Shown: positions 34,094 to 46,872, numbered from the stretch's first letter. The stretch is 64,000 bases of DNA from Thermus arciformis (GCF_900102145.1 NZ_FNBC01000004.1:52632-116631); one strand, 5' to 3'. A program made the numbers and translations. The notes: a model not told the origin generated them from the letters alone.

Positions 34094-34504
34094 ATGCCCC
34101 TCGAGGAGGTGCGCTTTGCCCGTCTTTCCCCCCTGGCCTTCTGGCTGGGGGTGGGCTTCCTGGGGGTTGGCCTCCTGGCGGGGGAGCTCCCTTGGGCGGC
34201 TTTGGCCCTTCTCTATCCCTGGTGGCGGTTGCGGCAGGGCTTTCGCCTCCTCCTTTTCCCCGACCATCTGCGCCTCCACCCCCCCTTGGGCCTGGGCCGC
34301 CGCCTCCTTTGGGAGGAGGTGAAGGAGGTGGAGGTGGCCTTCTGGTCCGCGGGGCCTCTGTCCCGGGGGAAGCCCTCCCTCCTCCTCACCCTGCGCCACG
34401 GGGAACGGCTCCCCCTTGCCGTGCCCGATCCAGACGGTCTTGCGGAGAGGGTCAGAGCACTTCTAGCAGGGCGAACTTCAGGTAGTGGGTCTCGGGGTGG
34501 TTGA
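34094..34504 (+). CDS. Small membrane protein with PH-like C-terminal segment
   Basis: A 136-residue protein with two close hydrophobic helices ([31 protein letters not shown]) followed by a soluble part [32 protein letters not shown] that resembles bacterial PH domains of the YdbT/PH-like type. Its last 53 bases overlap the convergent rlmO-like gene. Function unknown. Confidence 0.6.
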   Translation: MPLEEVRFARLSPLAFWLGVGFLGVGLLAGELPWAALALLYPWWRLRQGFRLLLFPDHLRLHPPLGLGRRLLWEEVKEVEVAFWSAGPLSRGKPSLLLTLRHGERLPLAVPDPDGLAERVRALLAGRTSGSGSRGG

Positions 34505-35597
34505 GGAGCACGGGGTGGTCAAAGGGCTGGCCCCGCTTCTCCACCACCCTTAAGGTGCGGTGGGCGTCCTGGGCCGCCTCCAGGAGCATCTGGTAGAAGA
34601 GGGGTTCGCCCATGTGGTGGCTGCAGCTCGCCGTGGCCAGGATCCCCCCCTCCTTCAGAAGCTTGATGGCCCGGAGGTTGATCTCCTTGTAGGCGCGGTA
34701 GGCCCTCTCCAGGTCCTTTTTGCCCTTGGCGAAGGCCGGGGGGTCCAGGACCACCAGGTCAAAGCGCTCCCCCGCCTTCTCCAGGCTCCGCAGGAGGTCA
34801 AAGGCGTTGGCCTCGAGGGTCTTCAGGCGGAGGCCGTTCAGCCTGGCGTTCTCCTCCGCCCGGGCCAGGGCTTCCCGGGAGCTGTCCACCGCCAGCACCT
34901 CCTTGAACCCCAAGGCCAGGTGCAGGGCGAAGCCCCCGGCGTAGCTGAAGACGTCCAGGGCCCTCTCCCCCCGGAAGCCTTCCGTGAGGAGACGGTTTTC
35001 CCGCTGGTCCAGGAAGGCCCCCGTCTTCTGCCCCTCCCCCAGGTCCACCAGGTAGCGCACCTGCCCCTCCCGCACCGCCACCCGGGGGGGCACCTTTCCC
35101 CACAGGGGCTTCACGTAAAGGGGAAGCCCCTCCAGCTCCCGGGCCTTGGCGTCGTTCTTGGCCAGGACGCTTTGGGCGTAGGGCTTGAGCCGCTCGGCCA
35201 CTTCCGGCAAGAGGGCCTCCCAGGCGTGGGCCGTGGCCTGGACCACGGCGTGGCCCGCGTAGTAGTCCACCACGAGCCCCGGGAGGAAGTCCCCCTCGGC
35301 GTGGGCCAGGCGGAAGCCCCCCTCGGGCTCCCGCTCCAGGTGGGGGAGGCGTCGCCTCAGGGCCTTATCCAGGTTTTCCAGAAGGGCCTCCCTGGGGTCT
35401 TGGCTTGGCCGGAAGCGGAAGGCCCGCACCGCGAGGTCGCTTTGCGGGTTGTAAAGGGCCAGGGCCAGGAAGCGCTTGCCCCAGTAGACGGGGAAGAGGC
35501 CAGGGGCCTCGGGCCCCGAGACCACGTCCCGGCGGAAGACCCAGAGGTGGCGGGCAAGGAGCCTCTCCGCCCCGCGTTCGTTGACGAGAACACGCAC
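34452..35597 (-). CDS. rlmO: 23S rRNA m5C methyltransferase, RlmI/RlmO type
   Basis: A 381-residue SAM-dependent methyltransferase. An N-terminal PUA-like domain ([15 protein letters not shown]) precedes a middle domain and a Rossmann catalytic domain with [16 protein letters not shown] (SAM site), [11 protein letters not shown] (motif IV), and ASCSHHM (catalytic Cys). In T. thermophilus the homologue RlmO makes m5C1942 of 23S rRNA. The start is GTG with TATACT six bases upstream. It diverges from the V-ATPase operon. Confidence 0.88.
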   Translation of the reverse strand: MRVLVNERGAERLLARHLWVFRRDVVSGPEAPGLFPVYWGKRFLALALYNPQSDLAVRAFRFRPSQDPREALLENLDKALRRRLPHLEREPEGGFRLAHAEGDFLPGLVVDYYAGHAVVQATAHAWEALLPEVAERLKPYAQSVLAKNDAKARELEGLPLYVKPLWGKVPPRVAVREGQVRYLVDLGEGQKTGAFLDQRENRLLTEGFRGERALDVFSYAGGFALHLALGFKEVLAVDSSREALARAEENARLNGLRLKTLEANAFDLLRSLEKAGERFDLVVLDPPAFAKGKKDLERAYRAYKEINLRAIKLLKEGGILATASCSHHMGEPLFYQMLLEAAQDAHRTLRVVEKRGQPFDHPVLLNHPETHYLKFALLEVL

Positions 35598-35603
35598 CGC
35601 CTA

Positions 35604-35609
35604 AGTATA
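35604..35609 (-). promoter_or_regulatory. -10 element of rlmO
   Basis: TATACT on the minus strand ends six bases before the GTG at 35597, leaderless spacing. Confidence 0.5.
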
Positions 35610-35624
35610 CTTAAGCGGGGTCGG

Positions 35625-35653
35625 TTGACGTCTGCCCCGGAAGCCGGTAGCCT
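35625..35653 (+). promoter_or_regulatory. Promoter of the V/A-type ATPase operon
   Basis: TTGACG (35625-35630), exactly 17 bases, TAGCCT (35648-35653). The leader of about 40 bases carries the ribosome site AAGGAGGGG before the ATG at 35699. This is one of the few promoters here with both elements and a leadered message, as suits a highly expressed operon. Confidence 0.7.
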
Positions 35654-35698
35654 AACCGGTGGGCGCGCTTTGCGCATCTTTTCACATAAGGAGGGGCG

Positions 35699-36013
35699 AT
35701 GGGAGGCCTGGGACTTATCAAAAGCCTAGCGGAGAAGGAGCGGGAGCTCCTGGCCCGCCTCGAGGCCGCCAAGAAGGAGGCGGAGGAGCTCCTGGCGCGG
35801 GCCGAGGCCGAGGCCAAGGCCCTCTTGGAGGAGGCGGAGGCCAAGGCCAAGGCCCTCGAGGCCGAACACCGCGAGAAGGAGGCCCGCGAGACCGAGGCCC
35901 TCTTGGCCCGGTACCGGGCCCAGGCGGAGGCCGAGGCGAAGGCGGTGCGGGAAAAGGCCCAGGCCCGCCTGGAGGAGGCGGTGGCCCTGGTGCTCCGGGG
36001 GGTCTTGCCGTGA
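35699..36013 (+). CDS. atpG: V/A-type ATPase peripheral-stalk subunit G
   Basis: A 104-residue, Ala/Glu/Lys-rich coiled coil that pairs with subunit E in the two peripheral stalks holding the A3B3 head against rotation. The coil (ELLARLEAAKKEAEELLARA onward) spans nearly the whole protein; a short N-terminus GLGLIKSLAEKE binds subunit I. It is the first gene of the operon and overlaps atpI by four bases (GTGA). Some authors use the letter F, H or G for this subunit. Confidence 0.9.
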   Translation: MGGLGLIKSLAEKERELLARLEAAKKEAEELLARAEAEAKALLEEAEAKAKALEAEHREKEARETEALLARYRAQAEAEAKAVREKAQARLEEAVALVLRGVLP

Positions 36014-37968
36014 TCGCCCCCATGGAGAAGTTGGTCCTGGCCGGGCCCAAGGGGCGGGCCAGGGAGCTTCTCCAAAGCCTCCAGCAGGCAGGGGTGGTCC
36101 ACCTGGAGACCCTGCGGGTGGAGGCCCTTTCCGAGTACCGGCTATCCCCCGAGGAGCGGGAGGAGCTCAGGCGCTGGGAGGCCGTGGCCGCGGGGGCCGA
36201 GCACACCCTGGCCCTCCTCGGCCAGGAGGCGGAGCCCGGAAGGCCCTTCCCCGAGGGGCTGGAGGCGGCCGAGAAGGCCCTTTCCCCCATCCAGGCCCAC
36301 GCCGAGGGCCTTACCCGGCAGAAGCAGGAGCTGGAGGAGGAGCTCGCCCTGGCCCAGGCCTACCTGGAGCCTCTGGAAAGGCTCGCGGGGATGGCCCACG
36401 GCCTGGACAAAAGCCCCATCTTCCGCGTCCTCCCCTTCCTCCTCGGCGAGAAGGAGCTTCCCCTGGTGGAGGAGGGCCTAAGGAAGGCCCTGGAGGACCG
36501 CTTCCTCTTGGCCGCGGAGCCTTACGGCAAGGGGCTTGCCGCCCTCCTTGTGGTGTACCGCAAGGACCAGGAGGCGGCCAAGGCCGCCCTCTCCCGGCTG
36601 GGCCTGGCCGAGCTCCGCTTAAGCGGCCCCTACGCCGACCTTCCCCTTTCCGAGGCGGCGAGGCGGCTCAAGGAGCGGGCCGAGGCCGCCCCCAAGGAGC
36701 TTTCCGAGGTGCGCCAGGCCCTCTACCGGCTGGCCCAGGAGGCCCGCTCCACCCTCCAGAGCCTCTGGACCCGGGCCAAGGACGAGGTGGCCCGGCTCAA
36801 GGCCCTGGAGGAGCTGGCCTCGGGGCGGTTTGGCTTCGCCCTCTTGGGCTACGTCCCCGTGAAGGCCAAGCCCAAGGTGGAAGAGGCCCTCGCCCGGCAC
36901 AAGGAGGGCGTGGTCTACGCCTTTGAGCCCGTGGACGAGCACCACGAGGCGGACCGCGTCCCCGTGGCCCTGGACAACCCCCCTTGGGCCAAGCCCTTTG
37001 AGCTTTTGGTGAGCTTCCTCAACACCCCCAAGTACGGCTCCTTTGACCCCACCCCGGTGGTCCCCGTCTTCTTTCCCTTCTGGTTCGGGATGATCGTGGG
37101 GGACATCGGCTACGCCCTCCTCTTCTTGCTCCTCGGGCGCTGGCTTTCCGGGTACGTGAAGCGGAACGAGCCCCTGGTCATAGACCTCTTCGCCCTGAAG
37201 CTCAAGCCCCCGGTCATCGGCAAGCTGGTCTACATCCTGAACTGGATGGTCTTCTGGACGGTGGTCTGGGGCGTGGTCTACGGGGAGTTCTTCGGCACCT
37301 TCCTGGAGCACCTGGGCGTCTTCGGCACCCCGGAGCACCCCGGGCTCATCCCCATTCTCATCCCCAGGATTGACACCGCCAAGACCGCCAACCTCCTCAT
37401 CCTCCTCTCCGTGGCCTTTGGGGTGGTCATGGTCTTCTGGGGGCTGGCTCTACGGGCCTACCTGGGGCTCAAGCACCGCCACATGGCCCACTTCTGGGAG
37501 GGGGTGGGGTATCTGGGCGGGCTTTTGGGCATCCTGGCCCTGGCCGCCTCCTACCTGGGGAACCTCCAGGCGGCCTGGCTCCAGGCCCTGATGTACCTGG
37601 GCTTTGGCGTCTTCCTGCTTGCGGTCCTCATGAGCCGCATCTGGCTCATGGTCCCGGAGATCTTCACCCAGGCGGGGCACATCCTCTCCCACATCCGTAT
37701 CTACGCCGTGGGGGCGGCGGGTGGGATCCTCGCGGGCCTCCTCACGGACGTGGGCTTCGCCCTCGCCGAGCGGCTTGGGCTTGTGGGCGTGCTCCTGGGC
37801 CTGCTGGTGGCGGGGGTCTTGCACCTTCTCATCCTCCTCCTCACCACCTTGGGCCACATGCTCCAGCCCATCCGGTTGCTTTGGGTGGAGTTCTTCACCA
37901 AGTTCGGCTTCTACGAGGAGAACGGCAGGCCATACCGGCCGTTCAAAAGCGTCCGCGAGACGCAGTAG
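36010..37968 (+). CDS. atpI: V/A-type ATPase membrane subunit I (stator a subunit)
   Basis: A 652-residue protein. The N-terminal half (to about 320) is a cytoplasmic helical domain that meets the two peripheral stalks. The C-terminal half has about eight membrane helices that form the proton half-channels with the L ring, including the essential-arginine helix in GHILSHIRIYAVGAAGG. The GTG at 36010 overlaps the atpG stop and gives the known Thermus N-terminus IAPMEKLVLAGPKGR. In Thermus the complex mainly makes ATP. Confidence 0.94.
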   Translation: MIAPMEKLVLAGPKGRARELLQSLQQAGVVHLETLRVEALSEYRLSPEEREELRRWEAVAAGAEHTLALLGQEAEPGRPFPEGLEAAEKALSPIQAHAEGLTRQKQELEEELALAQAYLEPLERLAGMAHGLDKSPIFRVLPFLLGEKELPLVEEGLRKALEDRFLLAAEPYGKGLAALLVVYRKDQEAAKAALSRLGLAELRLSGPYADLPLSEAARRLKERAEAAPKELSEVRQALYRLAQEARSTLQSLWTRAKDEVARLKALEELASGRFGFALLGYVPVKAKPKVEEALARHKEGVVYAFEPVDEHHEADRVPVALDNPPWAKPFELLVSFLNTPKYGSFDPTPVVPVFFPFWFGMIVGDIGYALLFLLLGRWLSGYVKRNEPLVIDLFALKLKPPVIGKLVYILNWMVFWTVVWGVVYGEFFGTFLEHLGVFGTPEHPGLIPILIPRIDTAKTANLLILLSVAFGVVMVFWGLALRAYLGLKHRHMAHFWEGVGYLGGLLGILALAASYLGNLQAAWLQALMYLGFGVFLLAVLMSRIWLMVPEIFTQAGHILSHIRIYAVGAAGGILAGLLTDVGFALAERLGLVGVLLGLLVAGVLHLLILLLTTLGHMLQPIRLLWVEFFTKFGFYEENGRPYRPFKSVRETQ

Positions 37969-37978
37969 GGAGGGAAAG

Positions 37979-38281
37979 ATGATGAAGAAGCTTTTGGCGC
38001 TCCTTTTGGTGTCGGTGTTCGGCGCGTTGGCCTTGGCGGCGGAGGAAGCGGCGGCCTCCGGAGGCCTAGACCGGGGCCTCATCGCCGTGGGCATGGGCCT
38101 GGCGGTGGGCTTGGCCGCCCTGGGCACCGGCGTGGCCCAGGCCCGGATCGGCGCGGCGGGCGTGGGGGCCATCGCCGAGGACCGGGGCAACTTCGGTACG
38201 GCCCTCATCTTCCTCCTCCTGCCCGAGACCCTGGTGATCTTCGGCCTTCTCATCGCCTTCATCCTAAACGGCAAGCTCTAA
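37979..38281 (+). CDS. atpL: V/A-type ATPase proteolipid (rotor ring) subunit L/K
   Basis: A 100-residue c-type subunit with cleavable signal MMKKLLALLLVSVFGALALA, then two helices: LIAVGMGLAVGLAALGTGVA and FGTALIFLLLPETLVIFGLLIAFIL, which carries the proton-binding glutamate in LPETL. A ring of twelve is known in T. thermophilus. A second ATG lies one codon later. A strong hairpin follows the gene, likely to raise its share of the message. Confidence 0.93.
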   Translation: MMKKLLALLLVSVFGALALAAEEAAASGGLDRGLIAVGMGLAVGLAALGTGVAQARIGAAGVGAIAEDRGNFGTALIFLLLPETLVIFGLLIAFILNGKL

Positions 38282-38291
38282 GCGCTCCCCG

Positions 38292-38323
38292 GGGCCAGGC
38301 CCCTTAAGGGGCTTGGCCCTTTT
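38292..38323 (+). terminator. Terminator-like hairpin between the proteolipid and E genes
   Basis: GGGCCAGGCCCC (38292-38303), loop TTAA, GGGGCTTGGCCC (38308-38319), twelve pairs with one G-U, then TTTT. The operon continues, so it must be a partial terminator or an RNA-processing barrier. Confidence 0.65.
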
Positions 38324-38336
38324 CCCAGGAGGGAAG

Positions 38337-38903
38337 ATGTCCAAACTGGAAGCCATTTTGAGCCAGGAAGTGGAGGCGGAGATCCGCTCCCTCCTGGAAG
38401 AGGCCAAGGCCAAGGCGGAAAGCCTGCGCAAGGAGGCCGAGGCCAAGGCGGAGGCCCTCCTCCAGGGGCGGAAGCGGGCCCTGGAGGCCCAGTTCCAGGC
38501 CGCCCTCCGCCGGGCGGAAAGCGCCGGGGAGCTTCTTCTGGCCACCGCCCGAACCCAGGCCAAGGGGGAGGTGCTCCAGGCGGTGAAGGGCAAGGCACAG
38601 GAGGCCCTAAGGGCCCTTCCCGGCAAGCCCGAGTGGCCCGAGATCCTGCGCAAGCTCGCCGAGGAGGCCCTCGCCGCCCTGCCCGAGCCCGAGGCCCTGG
38701 TCTCCCACCCGGAGAACCTCCCCCACCTGGAGCCCCTGGCCCGGGAGCGGGGCTTGGAGCTCCGGGCGGACCCCGCCCTTCGCCTGGGGGTGCGGGCTTT
38801 GGGCAAGGGGGGAAGGACCCAGGTGGAAAACGCCCTGGAAAGCCGCCTGGAGCGGGCGTGGGACGCCCTTTCCTCCCAGGTGGCCCAGGTCCTTTGGGGC
38901 TAG
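38337..38903 (+). CDS. atpE: V/A-type ATPase peripheral-stalk subunit E
   Basis: A 188-residue protein: an N-terminal coiled coil (residues about 1-80, KLEAILSQEVEAEIRSLLEE onward) pairs with subunit G, and a C-terminal globular domain (about 95-188) binds the B subunit. Ribosome site AGGAGGGAAG precedes the ATG. The hairpin upstream separates it from the proteolipid gene. Confidence 0.92.
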   Translation: MSKLEAILSQEVEAEIRSLLEEAKAKAESLRKEAEAKAEALLQGRKRALEAQFQAALRRAESAGELLLATARTQAKGEVLQAVKGKAQEALRALPGKPEWPEILRKLAEEALAALPEPEALVSHPENLPHLEPLARERGLELRADPALRLGVRALGKGGRTQVENALESRLERAWDALSSQVAQVLWG

Positions 38904-38906
38904 GCC

Positions 38907-39878
38907 ATGGCGGACGATTTCGGCTACCTGAACGCCCGGGTGCGGGCCCGGCGGGCCACCCTCCTCAAGGAGAGCTTTTTCCAGGAGGCCCTGGACCTCG
39001 CCTTTCCCGACTTCCTCCGCCTCCTCTCCGAGACGGTCTACGGGGGGGAGCTTTCGGGGCAGGGCCTTCCCCAGGTGGACCGGGCCATCGCCCGCACCCA
39101 GGCCAGGCTGGTGGGGGACCTGCCGGGCCTCGTCACGGGGGAGGCGCGGGAGGCGGTGCGGCTCCTCCTCCTGCGCAACGACCTCCACAACCTCCAGGCC
39201 CTCCTCCGGGCCAAGGCCACGGGCCGCCCCTTGGAGGAGGTGCCCCTTCTCCCCGGCACCCTCAAGGAAGAGCTTTGGCGCCAGGCCTACGAGGCCCAGG
39301 ACGCCGCGGGCGTGGCCCAGGTCCTGGCCGTCCCCGGCCATCCCCTGGCCCGGGCCCTGAGGGAGGTGCTGCGGGAGACCCAGGACCTCGCCCGGGTGGA
39401 GGCCCTTTTGGCCAAGCGCTTCTTTGAGGGGGTGGTGAAGGGGGCCAAGGCCCTGGAGGAGCCCGCCCTACGGGACTACCTGGCCTTGGAGGTGGACGCC
39501 GAGAACCTGCGCACCGCCTTTAAGCTTCAGGGCCAGGGCGTGGCCCCCGAGGCCCTTTTCGTCCGGGGCGGGCGCTTTGTGGACCGGGTGCGCTTCTCCC
39601 GGCTTCTGGAGGGGGACTACGCCGTCTTTGACGAGTTTTCCGGGACGCCCCTGGCCTCCCTCTCCGGGGTACGGGACCTGAAGGAGCTGGAGCGCCGCCT
39701 TCGCTGCCTTCTCCTCAAGGAGGCGAGGAAGGGGGCCGCGGACCCCTTGGGGGCGGGCCTGGTCCTGGCCTACGTGAAGGAGCGGGAGTGGGAGGCCATG
39801 CGGCTCAGGCTCCTCGCCCGGCGGGCCTACTACGGCCTTCCCCGGGCCCAGGTGGAGGAGGAGGTGACCTGCGCATGA
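38907..39878 (+). CDS. atpC: V/A-type ATPase subunit C (rotor funnel)
   Basis: A 323-residue helical, funnel-shaped subunit (d in other systems) that connects the central shaft D-F with the proteolipid ring. The N-terminus FGYLNARVRARRATLLKESF and the internal QLVGDLPGLV-type repeats are those of the V/A ATPase C family. It overlaps atpF by four bases (ATGA). Confidence 0.93.
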   Translation: MADDFGYLNARVRARRATLLKESFFQEALDLAFPDFLRLLSETVYGGELSGQGLPQVDRAIARTQARLVGDLPGLVTGEAREAVRLLLLRNDLHNLQALLRAKATGRPLEEVPLLPGTLKEELWRQAYEAQDAAGVAQVLAVPGHPLARALREVLRETQDLARVEALLAKRFFEGVVKGAKALEEPALRDYLALEVDAENLRTAFKLQGQGVAPEALFVRGGRFVDRVRFSRLLEGDYAVFDEFSGTPLASLSGVRDLKELERRLRCLLLKEARKGAADPLGAGLVLAYVKEREWEAMRLRLLARRAYYGLPRAQVEEEVTCA

Positions 39879-40195
39879 GGATCGCGGTGATCGCTGACCC
39901 CGAGGCGGCCCAGGGCTTCCGGCTTGCGGGCCTCGAGGCCTACCCCGCGGCCACCCCCGAGGAGGCCAAGGCCCGCCTGGAGGCGCTGGTGCAGGCGGGA
40001 CGCTACGCCCTGGTGGCCGTGGACCAGGCCCTTCTCCCCGAGCCCGAACAGGCGGTGGAGCGCCTCATGCGGGGGAAGGACCTCCCCGTGCTCCTCCCCA
40101 TCGCCGGCCTCAAGGACGCCTTCCAAAACCCCGACGTGGAAGGCTACATGCGCGAGCTGGTGAGGAAGACCATCGGCTTTGACATCAAGCTGTAG
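39875..40195 (+). CDS. atpF: V/A-type ATPase subunit F (central shaft)
   Basis: A 106-residue alpha/beta protein (RIAVIADPEAAQGFRLAGLE, Rossmann-like) that binds subunit D in the rotor and influences coupling. The ATG overlaps the atpC stop. Twelve bases separate it from atpA. Confidence 0.93.
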   Translation: MRIAVIADPEAAQGFRLAGLEAYPAATPEEAKARLEALVQAGRYALVAVDQALLPEPEQAVERLMRGKDLPVLLPIAGLKDAFQNPDVEGYMRELVRKTIGFDIKL

Positions 40196-40207
40196 AATGG
40201 AGGGAAG

Positions 40208-41944
40208 ATGATCCAAGGGGTGATCCAGAAGATCGCGGGCCCGGCGGTGATCGCCAAGGGCATGACCGGGGCCCGCATGTACGACATCTGCAAGGTGGGC
40301 CACGAGGGCCTCGTGGGGGAGATCATCCGCCTGGACGGGGACACGGCCTTCGTCCAGGTGTACGAGGACACCTCCGGCCTCAAGGTGGGGGAGCCCGTGG
40401 TCTCCACCGGGCTTCCCCTGGCGGTGGAGCTCGGCCCCGGGATGCTGAACGGCATCTACGACGGCATCCAGCGCCCCCTGGAGCGCATCCAGGAAAAGAC
40501 CGGGATCTACATCACCCGGGGCGTGGTGGTCCACGCCCTGGACCGGGAGAAGAAGTGGGCCTGGACGCCTAGGGTCAAGCCCGGGGACGAGGTGCGGGGG
40601 GGCATGGTCTTGGGCACGGTGCCCGAGTTCAACTTCACCCACAAGGTCCTCGTGCCCCCGGACGTGAAGGGCCGGGTCAAGGAGGTGAAGCCCGCCGGGG
40701 AGTACACCGTGGAGGAGCCGGTGGTGGTCCTCGAGGACGGCACCGAGCTCAAGATGTACCACACCTGGCCCGTGCGCCGGGCGAGGCCCGTGCAGAGGAA
40801 GCTTGACCCCAACACCCCCTTCCTCACGGGGATGCGCATCCTGGACGTCCTCTTCCCCGTGGCCATGGGGGGCACCGCCGCCATCCCCGGGCCCTTCGGG
40901 AGCGGCAAGACCGTGACCCAGCAGTCCCTGGCCAAGTGGTCCAACGCCGACGTGGTGGTCTACGTGGGCTGCGGCGAGCGGGGGAACGAGATGACGGACG
41001 TGCTGGTGGAGTTCCCCGAGCTCACCGACCCCAAGACCGGGGGGCCCCTGATGCACCGCACGGTGCTCATCGCCAACACCTCCAACATGCCCGTGGCCGC
41101 CCGCGAGGCCAGCATCTACGTGGGGGTGACCATCGCCGAGTACTTCCGCGACCAAGGGTTCGCCGTGGCCCTCATGGCCGACTCCACGAGCCGCTGGGCC
41201 GAGGCGCTTCGCGAGATCTCTAGCCGCCTCGAGGAGATGCCCGCCGAGGAGGGCTACCCGCCCTACCTCGCCGCCCGGCTCGCCGCCTTCTACGAGCGCT
41301 CGGGCAAGGTCATCACCCTGGGGGGCGAGGAGGGGGCGGTGACCATCGTGGGGGCCGTCTCCCCGCCGGGCGGCGACATGTCCGAGCCCGTGACCCAGTC
41401 CACCTTGAGGATCGTGGGGGCCTTCTGGCGGCTTGACGCCTCCCTGGCCTTCCGCCGCCACTTCCCCGCCATCAACTGGAACGGCTCCTACTCCCTCTTC
41501 ACCCCCGCCCTTGACCCCTGGTACCGGGAGAACGTGGCCGAGGACTACCCTGAGCTTCGCGACGCCATCTCCGAGCTTCTGCAGCGGGAAGCGGGCCTCC
41601 AGGAGATCGTGCAGCTCGTGGGGCCGGATGCCCTGCAGGACGCCGAGCGCCTCATCATTGAGGTGGGGCGGATCATTCGCGAGGACTTCCTGCAGCAGAA
41701 CGCCTACCACGAGGTGGACGCCTACTGCTCCATGAAGAAGGCCTACGGGATCATGAAGATGATCCTCACCTTCTACAAGGAGGCGGAGGCGGCCATTAGG
41801 CGGGGCGTCTCCATTGACGAGATCCTCCAGCTCCCCGTGGTTGAGCGCATCGGCCGCGCCCGCTACGTGAGCGAGGAGGAGTTCCCCCGCTACTTTGAGC
41901 AGGCCATGGAGGAGATCCAGGGAGCTTTCAAGGCCCTGGCGTAG
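40208..41944 (+). CDS. atpA: V/A-type ATPase catalytic subunit A
   Basis: A 578-residue catalytic subunit. The P-loop GPFGSGKT is near residue 230, followed by [16 protein letters not shown] with the catalytic glutamate, and the Walker B region [19 protein letters not shown]. The non-homologous bulge region (about 120-200) marks it as the V/A type rather than F-type beta. Ribosome site GGAGGGAAG, shared in form by E, A and B genes, precedes the ATG. Confidence 0.98.
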   Translation: MIQGVIQKIAGPAVIAKGMTGARMYDICKVGHEGLVGEIIRLDGDTAFVQVYEDTSGLKVGEPVVSTGLPLAVELGPGMLNGIYDGIQRPLERIQEKTGIYITRGVVVHALDREKKWAWTPRVKPGDEVRGGMVLGTVPEFNFTHKVLVPPDVKGRVKEVKPAGEYTVEEPVVVLEDGTELKMYHTWPVRRARPVQRKLDPNTPFLTGMRILDVLFPVAMGGTAAIPGPFGSGKTVTQQSLAKWSNADVVVYVGCGERGNEMTDVLVEFPELTDPKTGGPLMHRTVLIANTSNMPVAAREASIYVGVTIAEYFRDQGFAVALMADSTSRWAEALREISSRLEEMPAEEGYPPYLAARLAAFYERSGKVITLGGEEGAVTIVGAVSPPGGDMSEPVTQSTLRIVGAFWRLDASLAFRRHFPAINWNGSYSLFTPALDPWYRENVAEDYPELRDAISELLQREAGLQEIVQLVGPDALQDAERLIIEVGRIIREDFLQQNAYHEVDAYCSMKKAYGIMKMILTFYKEAEAAIRRGVSIDEILQLPVVERIGRARYVSEEEFPRYFEQAMEEIQGAFKALA

Positions 41945-41953
41945 GGAGGGAAG

Positions 41954-43390
41954 ATGGACCTCTTGAAGAAGGAGTACACGGGCATCACCTACATCTCGGG
42001 GCCCTTGCTCTTCGTGGAGAACGCCAAGGACCTGGCCTACGGGGCCATCGTGGACATCAAGGACGGCACGGGCCGGGTCCGCGGCGGCCAGGTGATTGAG
42101 GTCTCCGAGGAGTACGCCGTCATCCAGGTGTTTGAGGAGACCACGGGCCTGGACCTGGCCACCACCAGCGTGAGCCTGGTGGAGGACGTGGCGAGGCTTG
42201 GGGTCTCCAAGGAGATGCTGGGCCGCCGCTTCAACGGCATCGGCAAGCCCATAGACGGCCTGCCCCCCATCACCCCGGAGAAGCGGCTTCCCATCGTGGG
42301 CCTGCCCCTGAACCCCGTGGCCCGGAGGAAGCCCGAGGAGTTCATCCAGACCGGGATCTCCACCATTGACGTGATGAACACCCTGGTGCGGGGGCAGAAG
42401 CTCCCCATCTTCTCGGGCTCGGGCCTCCCCGCCAACGAGATCGCCGCCCAGATCGCCCGCCAGGCCACGGTGCGCCCCGACCTCTCCGGGGAGGGGGAGA
42501 AGGAGGAGCCCTTCGCCGTGGTCTTCGCCGCCATGGGGATCACCCAGCGGGAGCTCTCCTACTTCATCCAGGAGTTTGAGCGCACCGGGGCCCTGAGCCG
42601 CTCCGTCCTCTTCCTCAACAAGGCGGACGACCCCACCATTGAGCGCATCCTCACCCCCCGCATGGCCCTCACCGTGGCCGAGTACCTGGCCTTTGAGCAC
42701 GACTACCATGTGCTGGTCATCCTCACGGACATGACCAACTACTGCGAGGCCCTGCGGGAGATCGGGGCGAGCCGCGAGGAGATCCCCGGGCGCCGCGGCT
42801 ACCCCGGCTACATGTACACCGACCTGGCCACCATCTACGAGCGCGCCGGGGTGGTGCAGGGGAAGAAGGGGAGCGTGACCCAGATCCCCATCCTCTCCAT
42901 GCCCGACGACGACCGCACCCACCCCATCCCCGACCTCACGGGCTACATCACCGAGGGGCAGATCCAGCTCTCCCGGGAGCTCCACCGCAAGGGCATCTAC
43001 CCGCCCATTGACCCCTTGCCCTCCCTCTCCCGGCTCATGAACAACGGCGTGGGCAAGGGCAAGACCCGGGAGGACCACAAGCAGGTCTCCGACCAGCTCT
43101 ACTCCGCCTACGCCAACGGGGTGGACATCAGGAAGCTCGTGGCCATCATCGGCGAGGACGCCCTCACGGAGAACGACCGCCGCTACCTCCAGTTCGCCGA
43201 CGCCTTTGAGAAGCACTTCATCAACCAGGGGCAGCAGAACCGCTCCATTGAGGAGAGCCTGCAGATCGCCTGGGCGCTCCTTTCCATGCTGCCCCAGGGC
43301 GAGCTCAAGCGGATTTCCAAGGACCACATCGGCAAGTACTACGGGCAGAAGCTGGAGGAGATCTGGGGCGCGCCCCAGGCCCTGGACTAG
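41954..43390 (+). CDS. atpB: V/A-type ATPase non-catalytic subunit B
   Basis: A 478-residue nucleotide-binding-fold subunit that alternates with A in the head. It has no P-loop; the corresponding part is [19 protein letters not shown]. The Arg finger region is [19 protein letters not shown]. Nine bases separate it from atpA. Confidence 0.97.
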   Translation: MDLLKKEYTGITYISGPLLFVENAKDLAYGAIVDIKDGTGRVRGGQVIEVSEEYAVIQVFEETTGLDLATTSVSLVEDVARLGVSKEMLGRRFNGIGKPIDGLPPITPEKRLPIVGLPLNPVARRKPEEFIQTGISTIDVMNTLVRGQKLPIFSGSGLPANEIAAQIARQATVRPDLSGEGEKEEPFAVVFAAMGITQRELSYFIQEFERTGALSRSVLFLNKADDPTIERILTPRMALTVAEYLAFEHDYHVLVILTDMTNYCEALREIGASREEIPGRRGYPGYMYTDLATIYERAGVVQGKKGSVTQIPILSMPDDDRTHPIPDLTGYITEGQIQLSRELHRKGIYPPIDPLPSLSRLMNNGVGKGKTREDHKQVSDQLYSAYANGVDIRKLVAIIGEDALTENDRRYLQFADAFEKHFINQGQQNRSIEESLQIAWALLSMLPQGELKRISKDHIGKYYGQKLEEIWGAPQALD

Positions 43391-43400
43391 GGGAGGGTAG

Positions 43401-44072
43401 ATGAGCCAAGTCAGCCCCACCCGGATGAACCTTCTGCAAAGGCGGGGGCAGCTCCGCCTGGCGCAGAAGGGGGTGGACCTCCTCAAGAAGAAGCGGGACG
43501 CCCTGGTGGCGGAGTTCTTCGGCCTGGTGCGGGAGGCCCTGGAGGCCAGGAAGGCCCTGAACCAGGCGGCGAGGGAGGCCTACGGGGCGCTCCTTCTGGC
43601 CCAGGCCTTTGACGGGCCGGAGGTGGTGGCCGGGGCCGCCTTGGGCGTTCCCCTTCTGGAGGGGGTGGAGGCGGAGGTGGAGAACGTCTGGGGGAGCAAG
43701 GTGCCGAGGCTCAAGGCCGCCTTCCCCGACGGCGCCCTCCTTTCCCCCGTGGGCACCCCGGCCTACACCCTCGAGGCCAGCCGGGCCTTCCGCCGCTACG
43801 CCGAGGCCCTGGTCCAGGTGGCCAACACCGAGACCCGCCTGAAGAAGATCGGCGAGGAGATCAAGAAGACCACCCGCCGGGTGAACGCCCTGGAGCAGGT
43901 GGTGATCCCCGGGATCCGCTCCCAGATCCGCTTCATCCAGCAGGTCCTGGAGCAGCGGGAAAGGGAGGACACCTTCCGCCTCAAGCGCATCAAGGGCAAG
44001 ATTGAGGCCCGGGAGGCCGAGGAGGAAGGGGCCCGCCCTAACCCCCAGCTGGAGATCGGCGCCGGGCTCTAA
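43401..44072 (+). CDS. atpD: V/A-type ATPase subunit D (central shaft)
   Basis: A 223-residue coiled-coil shaft subunit, N- and C-terminal helices framing a short middle: SPTRMNLLQRRGQLRLAQKG and VIPGIRSQIRFIQQVLEQRE. It turns within the A3B3 head. It is the last gene of the operon and is followed by a strong terminator. Confidence 0.95.
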   Translation: MSQVSPTRMNLLQRRGQLRLAQKGVDLLKKKRDALVAEFFGLVREALEARKALNQAAREAYGALLLAQAFDGPEVVAGAALGVPLLEGVEAEVENVWGSKVPRLKAAFPDGALLSPVGTPAYTLEASRAFRRYAEALVQVANTETRLKKIGEEIKKTTRRVNALEQVVIPGIRSQIRFIQQVLEQREREDTFRLKRIKGKIEAREAEEEGARPNPQLEIGAGL

Positions 44073-44082
44073 AGGGCTTGCG

Positions 44083-44120
44083 AACCCCCCCGGGGAAGCC
44101 CCCGGGGGGTGGGTTTTTTT
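44083..44120 (+). terminator. Terminator of the V/A-ATPase operon
   Basis: ACCCCCCC-GGGG, a short loop, CCCCC-GGGGGGT form a long GC stem with one mismatch, followed by GGG and seven T's (44114-44120). Confidence 0.85.
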
Positions 44121-44129
44121 AAGAAAGCG

Positions 44130-44153
44130 GCGCCCCGGAAATCCCCGGGGCGC
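44130..44153 (-). terminator. Terminator of the aconitase gene
   Basis: GCGCCCCGG (44130-44138) and CCGGGGCGC (44145-44153) pair perfectly; read on the minus strand the hairpin is followed by CGCTTTCTT. It stands back to back with the ATPase terminator. Confidence 0.65.
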
Positions 44154-44166
44154 GCGCCAGGTGCGA

Positions 44167-46872
<2,706 letters not shown>

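Noticed and set aside
39830..43486. A very long open frame (over 1200 codons) antisense to the V-ATPase C-F-A-B genes
   Set aside because: It mirrors the third-position G/C bias of the real genes, has Gly/His/Val/Leu-heavy low-complexity composition and no recognisable motif or start signal.
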